Assembly (NCBI GenBank): GCA_027579435.1
Contig: JANBPK010001666.1
Coordinates: forward strand, 1 to 18,004
Length of the DNA: 18,004 nucleotides
Source: Candolleomyces eurysporus
Lineage: Eukaryota > Basidiomycota > Agaricomycetes > Agaricales > Psathyrellaceae
Reading direction: 5' to 3'
Part shown: positions 9,401-18,004 of the stretch, in pieces
Position numbering within the stretch: position 1 is the first letter of the stretch
Layout of the letters: every line of letters starts with the position of its first letter
The notes under the pieces: model-generated
The model's input: the letters and a program-made list of their open reading frames with translations, nothing else
What the model was told of the DNA's origin: nothing
Databases searched by the model: none
Position numbers and translations under genes: made by a program

Positions 9401-12128
9401 TCATTCTCGGATGTCTTCTGCGCATTTTAACTTCGCCTGTTTGGTAGTCTATGACTGTGTCCCCACTCGACGATCCGTCTATTCCGAATCTGCAGTTCGA
9501 CGGTGTTCTGGGGTCCCCCGGTCGCAGGTACTTCCAGCATGTTCCTGTGTGACGATGCCAGTTGTACCTGAGAAGTAGTTCATCCGTGTACTCTTTCATC
9601 TCTTCTCTGAATAATTCGGAATCAGAGAATTTGAGCTGTGGACCTATCCCCATGCCTGGGTGGACAGACGTGTCTTTGATTAGTTCGTCTGCGTCTTGCG
9701 TATCTGTTCCGTTGAGGTAAGACCTAGTCCCGTTGAACCCGGAATCTGTGATGGAGTCTAACCACTTCGATAGGGCTGCTCTGTACGCCGGCTGCTCTCT
9801 TAACGTCCTAGAGAGGGTCTCTGGAGGGAGATGGCCTCGTAGCCAGATCAACATATGGCAATGAAGAGAACCCCTTCCTTGTGTCTCGACCGTCCCGTAG
9901 TACGATTCGCATTTGCCGAATATGCCTGTCTGGTTGCCTTTTCTGTCCATCCTCAATATGATGTCGATGAAACCGTTTATCATGAGGTCGAAGAATTTTG
10001 CGCAAGCGACCGGGTGCTGTATCGAGCACTGCATCCTGTCCTTCGGTGACAAGTTGAGGAGTTCTTCCAACTGTCCCGCTGTGCAGTCTCTCGCAGCCAG
10101 TGTTGCTACTAACGGATTGTGATGGTCCGCGGGATTGATTGTGACAAACAAGGTTGGGGACCCCCTCTGATTGATTATTCCTCGTATTTCGTTCCTCATT
10201 TTCATTCTCTGAGCCGCACCTCCCGGTATGCCTCGTGATATCGGGCTAATCGAAGTTGTTAGCTTGATGATCCGTAATTCCTCTTCTGATTGAGGTTGGT
10301 ACGACGGATTGCTCTTGAACTTGAGTCTGAGATCGTCGACCTTTGATCCGTCCAGCTTCGCGATGTCGTCCACTATCTTTCGGTATGAGGTGATGGGTAC
10401 CATGAATCTCATGCTGGTGTTAACGGCGGCCTTCCTAATTATGTTGTAAACATCGAACGCCAGCTCGTGGTCTGACTCAAACATCGGGTTATAGACGTTG
10501 AGGAGGTGCTTAAGCTGGGTTTCTGGCGAAATGACCCTTTTCCTCCTTGGGTCGTTGAATCCTCCGAGTCCGTATGGGTCAGCGTTAGGATGTGCCCAAC
10601 TCAACCAGTTGGGGTTGTTGATGTCTGGGACCAGTACCGATCCAGCCCTAGACGATACAAAGGGATTCCCCTTCTTGCACCAGTCGATAGCGTTCATGCA
10701 CATTTCTCTGTAGCTCTGAGCAGAGTTATCGCCCGCGGTGAAGGTGGTGTTCTCCATGAAAAGGCCGTCTAAACCTTGGTTTCTACCGTCGTAATCTGCC
10801 ATTACGGACTCCAAGGCATCGTTGACAGGTAAGAAACCGATTTGAGCTGCTGACGGTACTCCTACATCGGAATCTCCCTCGAAGAGCGCTTCCAGATTCT
10901 CTGGACTGTACCCATAAAACCCTGTGGACTGTTGGTAATGGGGGTTGTTTCTTGTGAGGAAATCGATAAGTAATTTTACCTTGCTCTTGCGAACTAGCAC
11001 GGGTTTCAGCTCTTGGATGTTGTCTCTCGTAGGTGGTCTATAGGACACGAAGAGGGCGCAGATAGTGTCTTTTATACTAGACGAGGATGGGGGAAGGATC
11101 GAGTGAAGTTTAGGGACGTTTAAAGGAGTCGACACCACGTTTCCTCTTATGTGTCGAGATCTCTTATGGTATGGATCGTCTGAGGGTACAGCGTAACTCG
11201 AAAATCGGCACATTATGCTGTTCGTACGAACTCTGCATATCAGGGCTTTTTCGAACATGGTCATTCCTTTGAAGGCCTCTGAGACTTCATTCGGTAGGCG
11301 GTCGTGAGCATAGTAGAGCCAGTTGGCTAGGGATAATCGAGGCATCCTTCCTTTGGTCAAGTCTCTATAGCAGCTGTTGCATACGGTCAGCCATCCAGGG
11401 CAGTCTGTCTTCTCCAACGCGTGCCAGTCGAGGATTGCCCTGTTGTACGCCTCCATATTGTATTCCTTAGGTAGAAGTGAGGCTGGGATATTGTCGTTTC
11501 TGAGGAGAGAAAGATTTAGTTTTGTTGACTGTACTCTCCGTACTTGGCTCTTGAACTTAGACTCGCTGCATGCCGCGCATGGGTATCTTATGAAGTTTGC
11601 TGGGTTCATGGCTTTCTGCCAGCTCTTCACTATCTTTAGCGTTTCAGTGTCCGGAACCGCCGCTAGGTGGTGCACGTTTATTCCCGAACTCGTCGCGTCC
11701 GAAGATGATGAGCCCGGTAATGCAGATGTAGGGTGGTCGCGATCGCTGACAGCTTCAGGCTGATCCATTTTCGTCGTGGTCAGACCGCTTTCAGGCCGTG
11801 GCGCATCGTCCTCTCCGTTGGGTCGGTTGACCGAAATGTTGCCTCTGGTACCACCTCTCTTGGTATCGATAAGGACAGTCGACATCTTTCTACTGACCAT
11901 CGACGCAGGAATATCCCATGGCCTAGCGAACTTTAGGACTGGTAGCTCTTTGAAGATGTAGTATATCTTTTCGCAGTCGGCAATGCATTTGTGAGAAGCA
12001 AGGCGCGTTAGTAGCTCGTGCTTCTTAAGGTTGAAGTAGCAAACAGTATGAGCAGACGCGACGTCTCTCAAATCAGCGAGTAGGAGACGTCTGCGTAGTT
12101 CAAGAAGTTTAGTCAAAGGTAAGGCCAT
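6405..12128 (-). CDS. Helitron Rep/helicase (RepHel), two frame breaks at N-marked G runs
   Basis: This protein would nick, replicate and unwind the transposon. Reading starts at ATG 12128 and no intron is needed. Residue numbers are from that ATG. A leucine-rich N terminus (about 5-46) vaguely resembles a SAP DNA-binding helix pair. CAAC (184-187) and CNSC (250-253) suggest a zinc-binding module, as in other fungal Helitrons. Rep motifs follow: FVTINPADHHNPL (661-673), LHCHM (His756, His758) and YYVTNYITK (Tyr941, Tyr945, Lys948), the two-tyrosine HUH nuclease signature. The PIF1-like helicase has a Q-motif region (NPEQLRAFG), a Walker A GTGKS near 7846, Walker B YLIVDEVSMIG near 7640, GDFLQLAP near 7510, YKSQGRT and VMLSRSPTLKG. 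Dropping the N at 7793 restores frame. At 7850 the N plus one further base of the adjacent G runs must be wrong, or the break is real. Total length is about 1,900 residues. No internal stop codon was seen, so the element may be autonomous. Confidence 0.93.
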
Positions 12129-12200
12129 AATCAAATTGGATGGGTCGCGCAGTTTTGGTTCTATGCCGCTGAGCAGTGATTCGTGAACTGTATTGATGAA

Positions 12201-12206
12201 TTTATA
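12201..12206 (-). promoter_or_regulatory. Candidate TATA box for RepHel
   Basis: The minus strand reads TATAAA about 75 bp upstream of the ATG at 12128. A second TATA-like sequence (TATATAAGG on the minus strand) lies near 12525, so the start site is not certain. Confidence 0.4.
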
Positions 12207-12927
12207 CGTGTTGTTCCATATTTCGACCTCTACTCGAATTGAATTGAAGGAGAGCGCGCGGTTATCGTCGATCGTAACCTTCCTGGCTGGTGTAGAGACC
12301 GGTTGTCGAGTATTGCGTCAGGTCAATTGATCTTATGAGTGCCTCATCTCGTACCTTTGAAGAACTTCGTGTATGCACTCATTTCAAGTAGATGTAAACG
12401 GGGAAAGAGGCAACGAAAAAAGAAAAAATGAAGTAAAATATAAACGAAAATAAGGGTTCTGTTGTGCTTGGTACTTGTGTCGGTTTACTTTATGGGTTGG
12501 TATCACTCTTCGCCGCTTCCTTATATACCGTCGTCGTCGTCCAGTCTGCTGTGTCAGTGAACCCTCCATCAAGATGAAGTCGAGTCGTAAGGATTAGTGG
12601 CTGTGATTCTCGCCCTTGTATTTGCATCCTATCGCTCCGCCTCCCCGCATCATCCGCTTCTTACACCCGAATCTAGGTCCGGCATTGGCCTCTTAATCGT
12701 GTCAGCGCCCGATCTCCTACTTGCGTTGCGCGCCTCATTTAATGTTCGGGTATCGGTAGCCGTCTCGCGACGGACAGGGCCCCAGCATACCGATAGGATA
12801 TTAGGATAAAGCCACCGATCAAGCGATGCGGGAAGGTTGAATCGCACGTTTCACCTTGGTTGGATTCACACAGCCTTGGCTACGGCCCTTATTCTGCATC
12901 TACCAGATGCGTAACGCTATTCGGATG
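12207..12927. other. Region right of the Helitron gene, no gene seen
   Basis: This holds the unassigned 5' terminus of the Helitron or its host flank. An A-rich plus-strand stretch at about 12395-12455 resembles another at about 13615-13700. Several frames are open but lack ATG starts, splice signals or recognisable domains. Confidence 0.35.
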
Positions 12928-13090
12928 GGCAACCTGCGAGCTCTGCCGTTGAATACCACTATCCGCGCGGTTGACGTAGCTTGCTGCGCGGCGGAGTGTA
13001 TCCTCACGGGTGACCTGCAAGATCTGTGGTCGGTTACCACCATCCGCAGTTGATGCAGCTTGCTGCGTGGAGGAGAGTGCCAGTTTGATC
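12928..13090. repeat. Two-copy imperfect tandem repeat, 81-bp period
   Basis: ACCTGCGAGCTCTG...TACCACTATCCGC...TAGCTTGCTGCGCGGCGGAGTG is followed 81 bp later by a diverged copy with ACCTGCAAGATCTG, TACCACCATCCGC and CAGCTTGCTGCGTGGAGG. The second copy lacks 2 bp inside the unit, so an open frame through the first copy is broken in the second. It is either an internal duplication of a decayed coding sequence or a minisatellite seed. Confidence 0.6.
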
Positions 13091-14100
13091 GAATATACTG
13101 CGTCGCCATCGGTCCATCCGGTCTGTTTGATGCGCCATCAAAGTGTTGACTGTGAGCTGTACAGCCACTTACGGAGGGATGGCGTCTCATCTCTGCTCGC
13201 AGCGTTTTCCCTGACGTAACGACGGTCGTGTCCTCGTCACCCATGTTCATAGTCAGCAGCGTCGCTTGCACTAACATTAGCTGGAGCGTTCGAGTCAGCG
13301 TGCCCATGCCTGCTTCACTGTTCGACCAGCCTTGGCCGAACCAGCGGAGCAAGTAAACAGATATGTTGGCCTCTCTCATGTATAGACCCGTTCCAACAGT
13401 GCTTGGAACACAAAATTTAAAGATCCTCCGTTCTTCGCGCACTCGCTATGTAACAGATTCGAGCGGAGGTCACATCAGACGGCATCAGGGACGACGCTTG
13501 GGGATGAAGAACAACGTATGACTATGGATGCAGGTGCAGTGTTCGTCGCCCGATGGGGCTGGTCGAGTGCACTCCAGGTCATCCTGAATGAGCTGTGCGT
13601 TTGAGTGTGCTCGATACGGAAAGGAAAAGAAACGGAATAAAGATAGAATTGAATTAAAATATAAAAAAACGAGACTAAAAAATAAAAATAAACGGAAGAA
13701 GGCGGCAGATCCTTCATCTGATTATGCAGACCTGCTCACACTTCTCGAGGGTAGTGAAGCTGCATAGTTGCAGATGATTAGATTCGCCCTTGTGTACCTT
13801 CGCCGCTCTTGCATTAGGTCGATGATATTTGCGTTGTTGCAGCTGGGAGTCGGCTTCACGAATCAGTCTTACAGCTATTTCTCTTTTTTTTCTTTTTTTT
13901 TTNTTTTTTTTTTNTTTTTTTTTTGGGTCGATCGCAAGATCAGCCGATCGTTTGAGCTCGATGATTTCGGGGATCTTGGTTCTTGAAGTCCTTTTCGGAT
14001 CGCTGGCATAGGTGAAGAACCTCGGAATCACTAGGCTCAGGTTCAGCGCTCTATCCAGTAAGCGTTCACGCTTTCGCCTGCTTCTTGAAGTCCATCGCCT
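13091..14100. other. Region without a confident gene, interrupted T tract
   Basis: An A-rich stretch lies at about 13615-13700. At 13882-13924 the plus strand has T runs interrupted by single C and N positions (13903, 13914). The minus strand is open through the tract as a lysine-rich frame (13714-14031), but its length is not reliable and no ATG opens it. I see no recognisable product. Confidence 0.35.
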
Positions 14101-14676
14101 CTAGCACGCTTCGCCCGCTCCTCTCGCTTGACACCGCCCCGCTGCCTTGACTCCGAGAATTTTATGTGTTTTTTTGTCAGGAGGAATTCCGCGCGCTCTG
14201 GCACCGGTCAGAAGCTGGCAATCCCCTTCCAATATTCGCGACAACCCGTCCTCGGCTTTGAGCTTCTCCTTCAACGCTGTGACAAAGCTGCTCATGGTCG
14301 ACGATATTTTCGGCAGCGGCAGGTTCGCCAAAAATCGCATTCAACGAAGAGCTCACAGGTCGAGATACATGTTGTGACCGATGTGGTGGCTGTATCCTGC
14401 AAACTGCCCAGATCCGGCGGCTATTCCACAATATTTGAGGCTGATACTCCTGGGCTTTACTTGTGTATACGTGAGGAGTATGTTGGGTTTCCTTAGCCTT
14501 TTATTATCCGTGGATTTCACGTTCTGGATCACGATGGTGGTACGGTCACGCGTCGCCTTTATGATAATGGGCTGTGATGTACTCAATCCTCCTTGAATCG
14601 GAGTTCGACAGTATATAATCTCTGTAGCTGGAGGCTGATGTCGGGTGGGTCGTCCTGCTTCTTTAGTTCCTCGCAT
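14101..14676 (-). CDS. Possible two-exon gene or remnant, unknown
   Basis: I do not recognise the product. A frame opening at ATG 14676 contains ATRDRTTIVIQNVKSTDNKR and IAAGSGQFAGYSHHIG. A GTGAGC donor at 14356 and a GAGCAG acceptor at 14288 (69-nt intron) join it in frame to 14287-14101, giving FVTALKEKLKAEDGLSRILE and TGARARGIPPDKKTHKIL before TAG. Without splicing, the second part also has its own ATG at 14340. The total would be about 168 residues. Its 5' part overlaps, in a different frame, the last exon of the remnant at 14583-15412, so at most one of the two readings there is right. The amino-acid composition looks protein-like, but there is no domain support. Confidence 0.28.
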
Positions 14677-15412
14677 CGCGTCGAACCTGGTCGATCATTT
14701 TCAACTTGTGTTCGCCAGTCTGTCCTGCTCACTCTGCCTGTGATCGTCGCCGCCTCTTGAGCCTACTTTATACAGTTTTACAGAGGGTATTACGTGCGTC
14801 TGACTGCTCGGCCGTCGCAGGTATTGCTGTCTTCCTTGATAATCTGTAGAAAAAAAGTGGGATAATCATATCGAAGCTGGAAGCTACGAGATCTCAATAC
14901 TATAGGTAATGCGCCGTCGCGCGTTCGTCGTCCCTGACGAACCAGCGTTGTCGTTAGTCACATCGACGTTACTTTTGCTGGCCAACACCTTATCTGGTGA
15001 CATCATCTTCTGTGCATCAGCTTTCAATCTCGAGATCATTTCTGTGAATGTAGAAAACGTCGTCGCATGGGGGATGCTTTGCGCTAGAACGTTCATCCCG
15101 TGGTCTGCATCCGGTCCGATGGAATGGGTCAGAGCTTGAAAGTCCGTTAGCCATGTCTCCCGGCCTTAGGGGATTTAGTCTACGCTAACTACGCTAATGG
15201 GTATGTCAGCCTCTGACTTTCNTTTTTTTTTTTTTTTTTTTCAACAGGTTCCCTTCTGAAGTCCGACGATATGCAGGCGCTACATCTGCTAGTCTTTGCG
15301 GATCGACTTCGATAACTAATCAGTTTATCGTGCATCAGCTCGACGCTTGCTGAGGCTTAACCATAGCGTCGTTGTCTTCTAGTTGACGTTCAGAACGACG
15401 CTCGGTCAACAT
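14583..15412 (-). pseudogene. Decayed multi-exon coding remnant, unknown product
   Basis: Several minus-strand pieces link by plausible splicing. An ATG at 15412 opens MLTERRSERQLEDND; its stop overlaps an ATG at 15335 that opens MHDKLISYRSRSAKTSRCSA and runs into a long A tract (N at 15222). After the tract, one frame reads KSEADIPISVVSVD, then TAA (15177-15175), IP, TAA (15168-15166) and GRETWLTDFQALTHS, continuing to 14901. A 57-nt intron (14900-14844, GTATTG...TTTTTTTCTACAG) and a 46-nt intron (14732-14687, GTGAGC...CCAG) keep the frame open through CEELKKQDDPPDISLQLQRL to TGA at 14585-14583. Both TAA codons are one C-to-T change from CAA. The opposite strand also offers an intron-like stretch across the tract (GTATGT...CAACAG), so strand assignment is not settled. 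No family recognised. Confidence 0.35.
15222..15241. repeat. Homopolymer T tract
   Basis: An N at 15222 is followed by an unbroken run of T on the plus strand (A on the minus strand). Read on +, it is flanked by GTATGT and a CTGAC on the left and CAACAG on the right, which mimics a complete short intron. Read on -, it would encode a lysine run. Confidence 0.6.
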
Positions 15413-15783
15413 ACGCGTACATCAACATTCTTCAACAAGAGCGTCGTGGACCATCCTATTACTAGTATACTTAAATCTTTCTTTGCATCTATCCTGTGAC
15501 ATAAATACATTCCCTGCTTTTCACATACGTTCCTTGACCTTTTCCCACCCATATCTTCGAAGGACGACGGAGCCTCGGACGATTGTCCTCAATCGAACTC
15601 CATTACTTTCCCTCGATCTTCTTTCACCATTCTTGTTCCGCATCCTGTCGCTGTGAACCTATCTTACGCCATCGGCCAATAGGTAGGGCCACAAATAGAA
15701 CCATATGTCGCTCTCCAGTATCGTCATGTGAAACTGGGAGTTTGTCTCTTCTGGAACCCATGCTATGTTGAAGACGATGCGGT
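15413..15783. other. Intergenic stretch
   Basis: No gene recognised. The plus strand is moderately pyrimidine-rich. It contains the region downstream of the minus-strand gene that ends at 15784. Confidence 0.4.
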
Positions 15784-17000
15784 CTAGTTGCCTAGGGGAA
15801 TAATACGCGGATTTCTCTGCGTGTACCAGATCATGAGGAACTTTGTCTGTTTTGCCGGATTATAAGTCATCTTGTGTGTGATCAACTCGTAGTAGAGTTT
15901 ACCTTCGTCTAAGTGCATCACCCACGAATGCTTGTCTGCGATGCTTCTTACCCCGACAGGGGTCTTTGGAGCCCGTGATGTGGTGTCGATCAAGTAACCT
16001 CTGCTGGTGTACTTGGTCAACCATTTGGGTGCCCAGTCTTTCCCTAACGGCGATCTAGTGCATGGATAGAAGGTTCTCAGGATTAACGTGGGGTACGGAA
16101 ACATTGATACTGCTTCCCGGTGACTGATGAAGTTCATGACGCCTGCTGAAAAAGGTATATCAGTCAGTACCATGCGATCTAAGGGTAGCAAGTCGAATAC
16201 AGCCGCTTACTGGAATGGAATGTCAGGCATATATGCTCGACTGGATCCTGAGCAACCACTATCACTTGTACTTTCAGCGTTTTGTATCTCAGGTCGGATC
16301 CCGCGCGCGTGGAAACGTTTTTCACGAAGTCCATTATGTGAAGGATTCCATGAGGTCCACCACCTTTCTTGAAAGCTCTTCGGGAGGTAATGCTGAATAT
16401 GTCCGCGACAACTGGGTAGTTTCCTGCGTGCGGCACAAACTTGGTGAAGATTCTCCTATAGCCCTCGTTCTCGAGGAACGATGCCAGAGTCAGGGCTCCG
16501 GCTATCCGAGTAATAACGTCGAGATCGCAAGATACGTCTGGCTTCTCCCTCGAGAAGAACCGGAGTGCTTGAGATCCTGACACTACAGCACCGGACCTGG
16601 CTAACGCACAGCGTAATCCAGCAACGCTGTAGAACCACGGGGAGAGGAAGTTTCGTAGGCACCATGCCTCCCTCTTGTAATCTGTAATTATCAGTCTCAT
16701 TAGACTAGATGCGGTAGAGAGGTCGGTAAGCTCGAGCGGGGACATGTGGTCCAGAATTTTGTCCCTGAGGACTCTGTCTTCTCTGAGTAGAAACGTTTCG
16801 ATCTTTGAAGGTACGCCGCCGATCCTACCAGGAAACGGAGACGAACCGTCGGGACTGGATTGTATTCGATTCCGAAGTTTGGTGGTCGATTGAGGCATGT
16901 AGGGAAGCATTGGTAAATAAAGATGTGATAGTGTCGATATCGGTCGGGTTCGGTTTCTAGCTGTCTCACGAGGGAATGTTGCAGTTTCTGCTTCCCGCAT
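15784..17000 (-). CDS. F-box-like / nucleotidyltransferase-like protein
   Basis: Two exons, 17000-16211 and 16145-15784, separated by a 65-nt intron (GTAAGC, branch CTGAC, TTTTTCAG), encode 383 residues if the ATG at 17000 is used. ATGs at 16910 and 16898 are possible starts that remove an unremarkable leader. Residues about 79-115 (ILDHMSPLELTDLSTASSL) resemble an F-box helix bundle. SGSQALRFF (141-149) followed by DLD (159-161) matches the nucleotidyltransferase-fold pattern G-S-x(n)-D-h-D. KVQVIV (243-248) and the splice-created FHST-GVMNF are features I know, from memory, in a large family of Agaricomycete hypothetical proteins, which supports the intron. Activity is unproven, and an antitoxin or RNA-modifying role would be speculation. 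The second exon (from about 16145) completes the core and ends at TAG. Confidence 0.75.
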
Positions 17001-17405
17001 CTAACCTAGAGTATTCTTATAACTCTGCTATGTTCACGGGCCGTACTGCTGCGGTCGCCCGATAAGTCGCTGGAAGACAGCTAAGCTGAAACGTTCGGAG
17101 TCGAATCCGCGTCCGAGTGCTTCCCTTTGACTTCATATTCGATGAAACGCATAAACGGTTTGTCGCTTTGTGGATCACAGCCTCATTGTTGACAGCGGAC
17201 AGCCACTCATCAGATTCTGGGTAAATATATTGATCCGCCTGTTCTGTGTGTTTGATCCGATCGACTTTGACACCTTGTATAAAGGCTGTCGAATTTCGAT
17301 CGCTGAACCGACAAATCGAAGCTCTTACCCATATTAACTTTTTATCGCGGATTTTTTTTGTTCTTTTGTTTTTTTTTCATAAACGGCTAACTACTTCCAT
17401 CATAC
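17001..17405. promoter_or_regulatory. Divergent intergenic region with TATA box at 17278-17283
   Basis: This region lies between two divergent genes. On the plus strand, TATAAA at 17278-17283 lies about 125 bp upstream of the ATG at 17406, and a T-rich stretch (17340-17380) follows, as often seen before fungal start codons. No clear TATA was seen on the minus strand close to 17000. Confidence 0.5.
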
Positions 17406-18004
17406 ATGTATCACCTTTCTGACGTACCTGACTGGTCAAAGACCAAGTTTTCTGAGCAAGAAGTGCCTTTGACCGAGGTTGCAGATACGATTCGCAGTGG
17501 CTCCGGTCGGTTCGACCTCAGGCAGTCGAAGCAAGCCTCTAACGCGTGGACGGTGAGCATGAGCGTACTTCATGATCGAGTTGATAAAAATTCATGTCAA
17601 TGTCTCCGCCGGCTTGTACCGTCACGGGACCTGTCTGCCTTCTAGCTTTGGGATGCGGAAACTAACAATGTGGCGGTCGTAACTCATGCGTTCATTGTCA
17701 AATGGACGTCGCCTTTGGATACCGGTAACTTTGTGCCGGATGGTAAACCTACGCCAGAGAACCTGATGGAAGGTGTCCGAAAGTCTGAACCCGGTCCTAA
17801 TGTCCAATTGAGCATTGCGTTTGACTGCAATAATGATGTTTCGGTCCACAAATCTCTCGCAGTGAGTGTTATCTTTGTTGTCTAGCTGCTCCTCGACCGT
17901 CAGCGTCAGTACTAATATCCATCTTACTCATTATATTTATTCTTTTTCTTGCCTTTTTCGGTCCTTATCGCCTCTCGCTCTCTTTCGTCTTCTCTATTCT
18001 TTAC
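17406..18004 (+). CDS. 5' part of a spliced gene of unknown function
   Basis: Exon 1 is 17406-17552 (49 codons, MYHLSDVPDWSKTKF...). A 93-nt intron (17553-17645, GTGAGC...TTCTAG) joins it in phase 0 to a frame reading LWDAETNNVAVVTHAFIVKW and DGKPTPENLMEG. This frame either stops at TAG 17883-17885 (about 129 residues) or, more likely, is spliced again at GTGAGT (donor 17862, also phase 0). In the latter case a TACTAAT branch-like site at 17910-17916 and a long pyrimidine tract without any AG run to the window edge, so the acceptor would lie outside. There is no signal peptide, membrane segment or recognisable domain. The alternating hydrophobic pattern in exon 2 suggests beta structure. Confidence 0.6.

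Larger units (their letters stand above)
6253..12206 (-). mobile_element. Helitron (rolling-circle transposon), ends provisional
   Basis: The element is recognised from its Rep/helicase gene. Transcription runs right to left, so the element's 3' end is on the left. Between the stop codon (6405) and the duplicated segment (about 6262) lie two dyads, as expected near a Helitron 3' terminus: a perfect 18-bp palindrome at 6322-6339 and a hairpin at 6253-6272. I could not find the canonical CTRR end 10-12 nt after either hairpin, nor a clear 5' TC end. The left limit is therefore set at the hairpin, and the right limit at the last element-related signal, the TATA box at 12201-12206. The real right end may lie further out. 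Non-canonical, Helentron-like termini are possible. Confidence 0.75.

Noticed and set aside
12520..12560. Helitron 5' end near a CTGGAC shared with the 3' hairpin
   Set aside because: Only six bases match and the position gives no TC start or target-site logic; chance similarity cannot be excluded.
12900..13442. 180-codon minus-strand frame
   Set aside because: It opens at GTG, not ATG, overlaps the 81-bp tandem repeat, and has no motif or splice support.
17041..17115. Possible tRNA around TCGAATCC
   Set aside because: The sequence reads GGAGTCGAATCC, not a proper B box, and no A box or acceptor stem pairs with it.

Overview
The window looks like nuclear DNA of a filamentous fungus, most likely an Agaricomycete basidiomycete. 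Evidence: genes are split by very short introns (46-99 nt) with GTRNGY-type donors, CTRAY branch points and YAG acceptors; a full-length fungal-type Helitron is present; and one gene belongs to a protein family I know as expanded in mushroom-forming fungi (F-box-like N terminus plus nucleotidyltransferase-like core). No rRNA, tRNA, CRISPR or prokaryotic operon structure was seen. The assembly carries nine N positions (1971, 2200, 5208, 5307, 7793, 7850, 13903, 13914, 15222), most of them beside homopolymers. Several behave as one surplus base, because dropping the N restores a reading frame or the alignment to a paralogue.

Layout. 1-1599: no confident gene, pyrimidine-rich on + from about 960. 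1600-2093 (+): a small spliced gene of unknown function. 2251-3960 and 4527-6262: two direct copies of a roughly 1.7 kb segment separated by about 565 bp. Each copy holds, on the minus strand, a three-exon gene for a small secreted protein (signal peptide, RE/RD-rich charged region, Gly-rich linker, zinc-finger-like CX2CX12CX3H motif) and, on the plus strand, a short ORF that keeps its start codon only in the first copy. 6253 to about 12200 (-): a Helitron encoding a Rep/helicase of about 1,900 residues with all key motifs visible; its two frame breaks fall at N-containing G runs. 12200-15783: accessory, probably decayed DNA with an 81-bp imperfect tandem repeat, two long T tracts and minus-strand coding remnants that can be spliced into longer frames, one with two in-frame TAA codons. 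15784-17000 (-): a two-exon F-box/nucleotidyltransferase-like gene. 17406-end (+): the 5' part of an unrecognised spliced gene, divergent from it.

How it fits together. This looks like a fast-evolving region: a tandemly duplicated secreted-protein gene, a rolling-circle transposon abutting the second copy, gene decay beyond the transposon, and a member of a family that is usually lineage-expanded. The most distinctive locus is the secreted zinc-finger-like gene pair. The two copies differ at many bases in introns and flanks but are almost identical across the last exon, which completes the metal-ligand motif.
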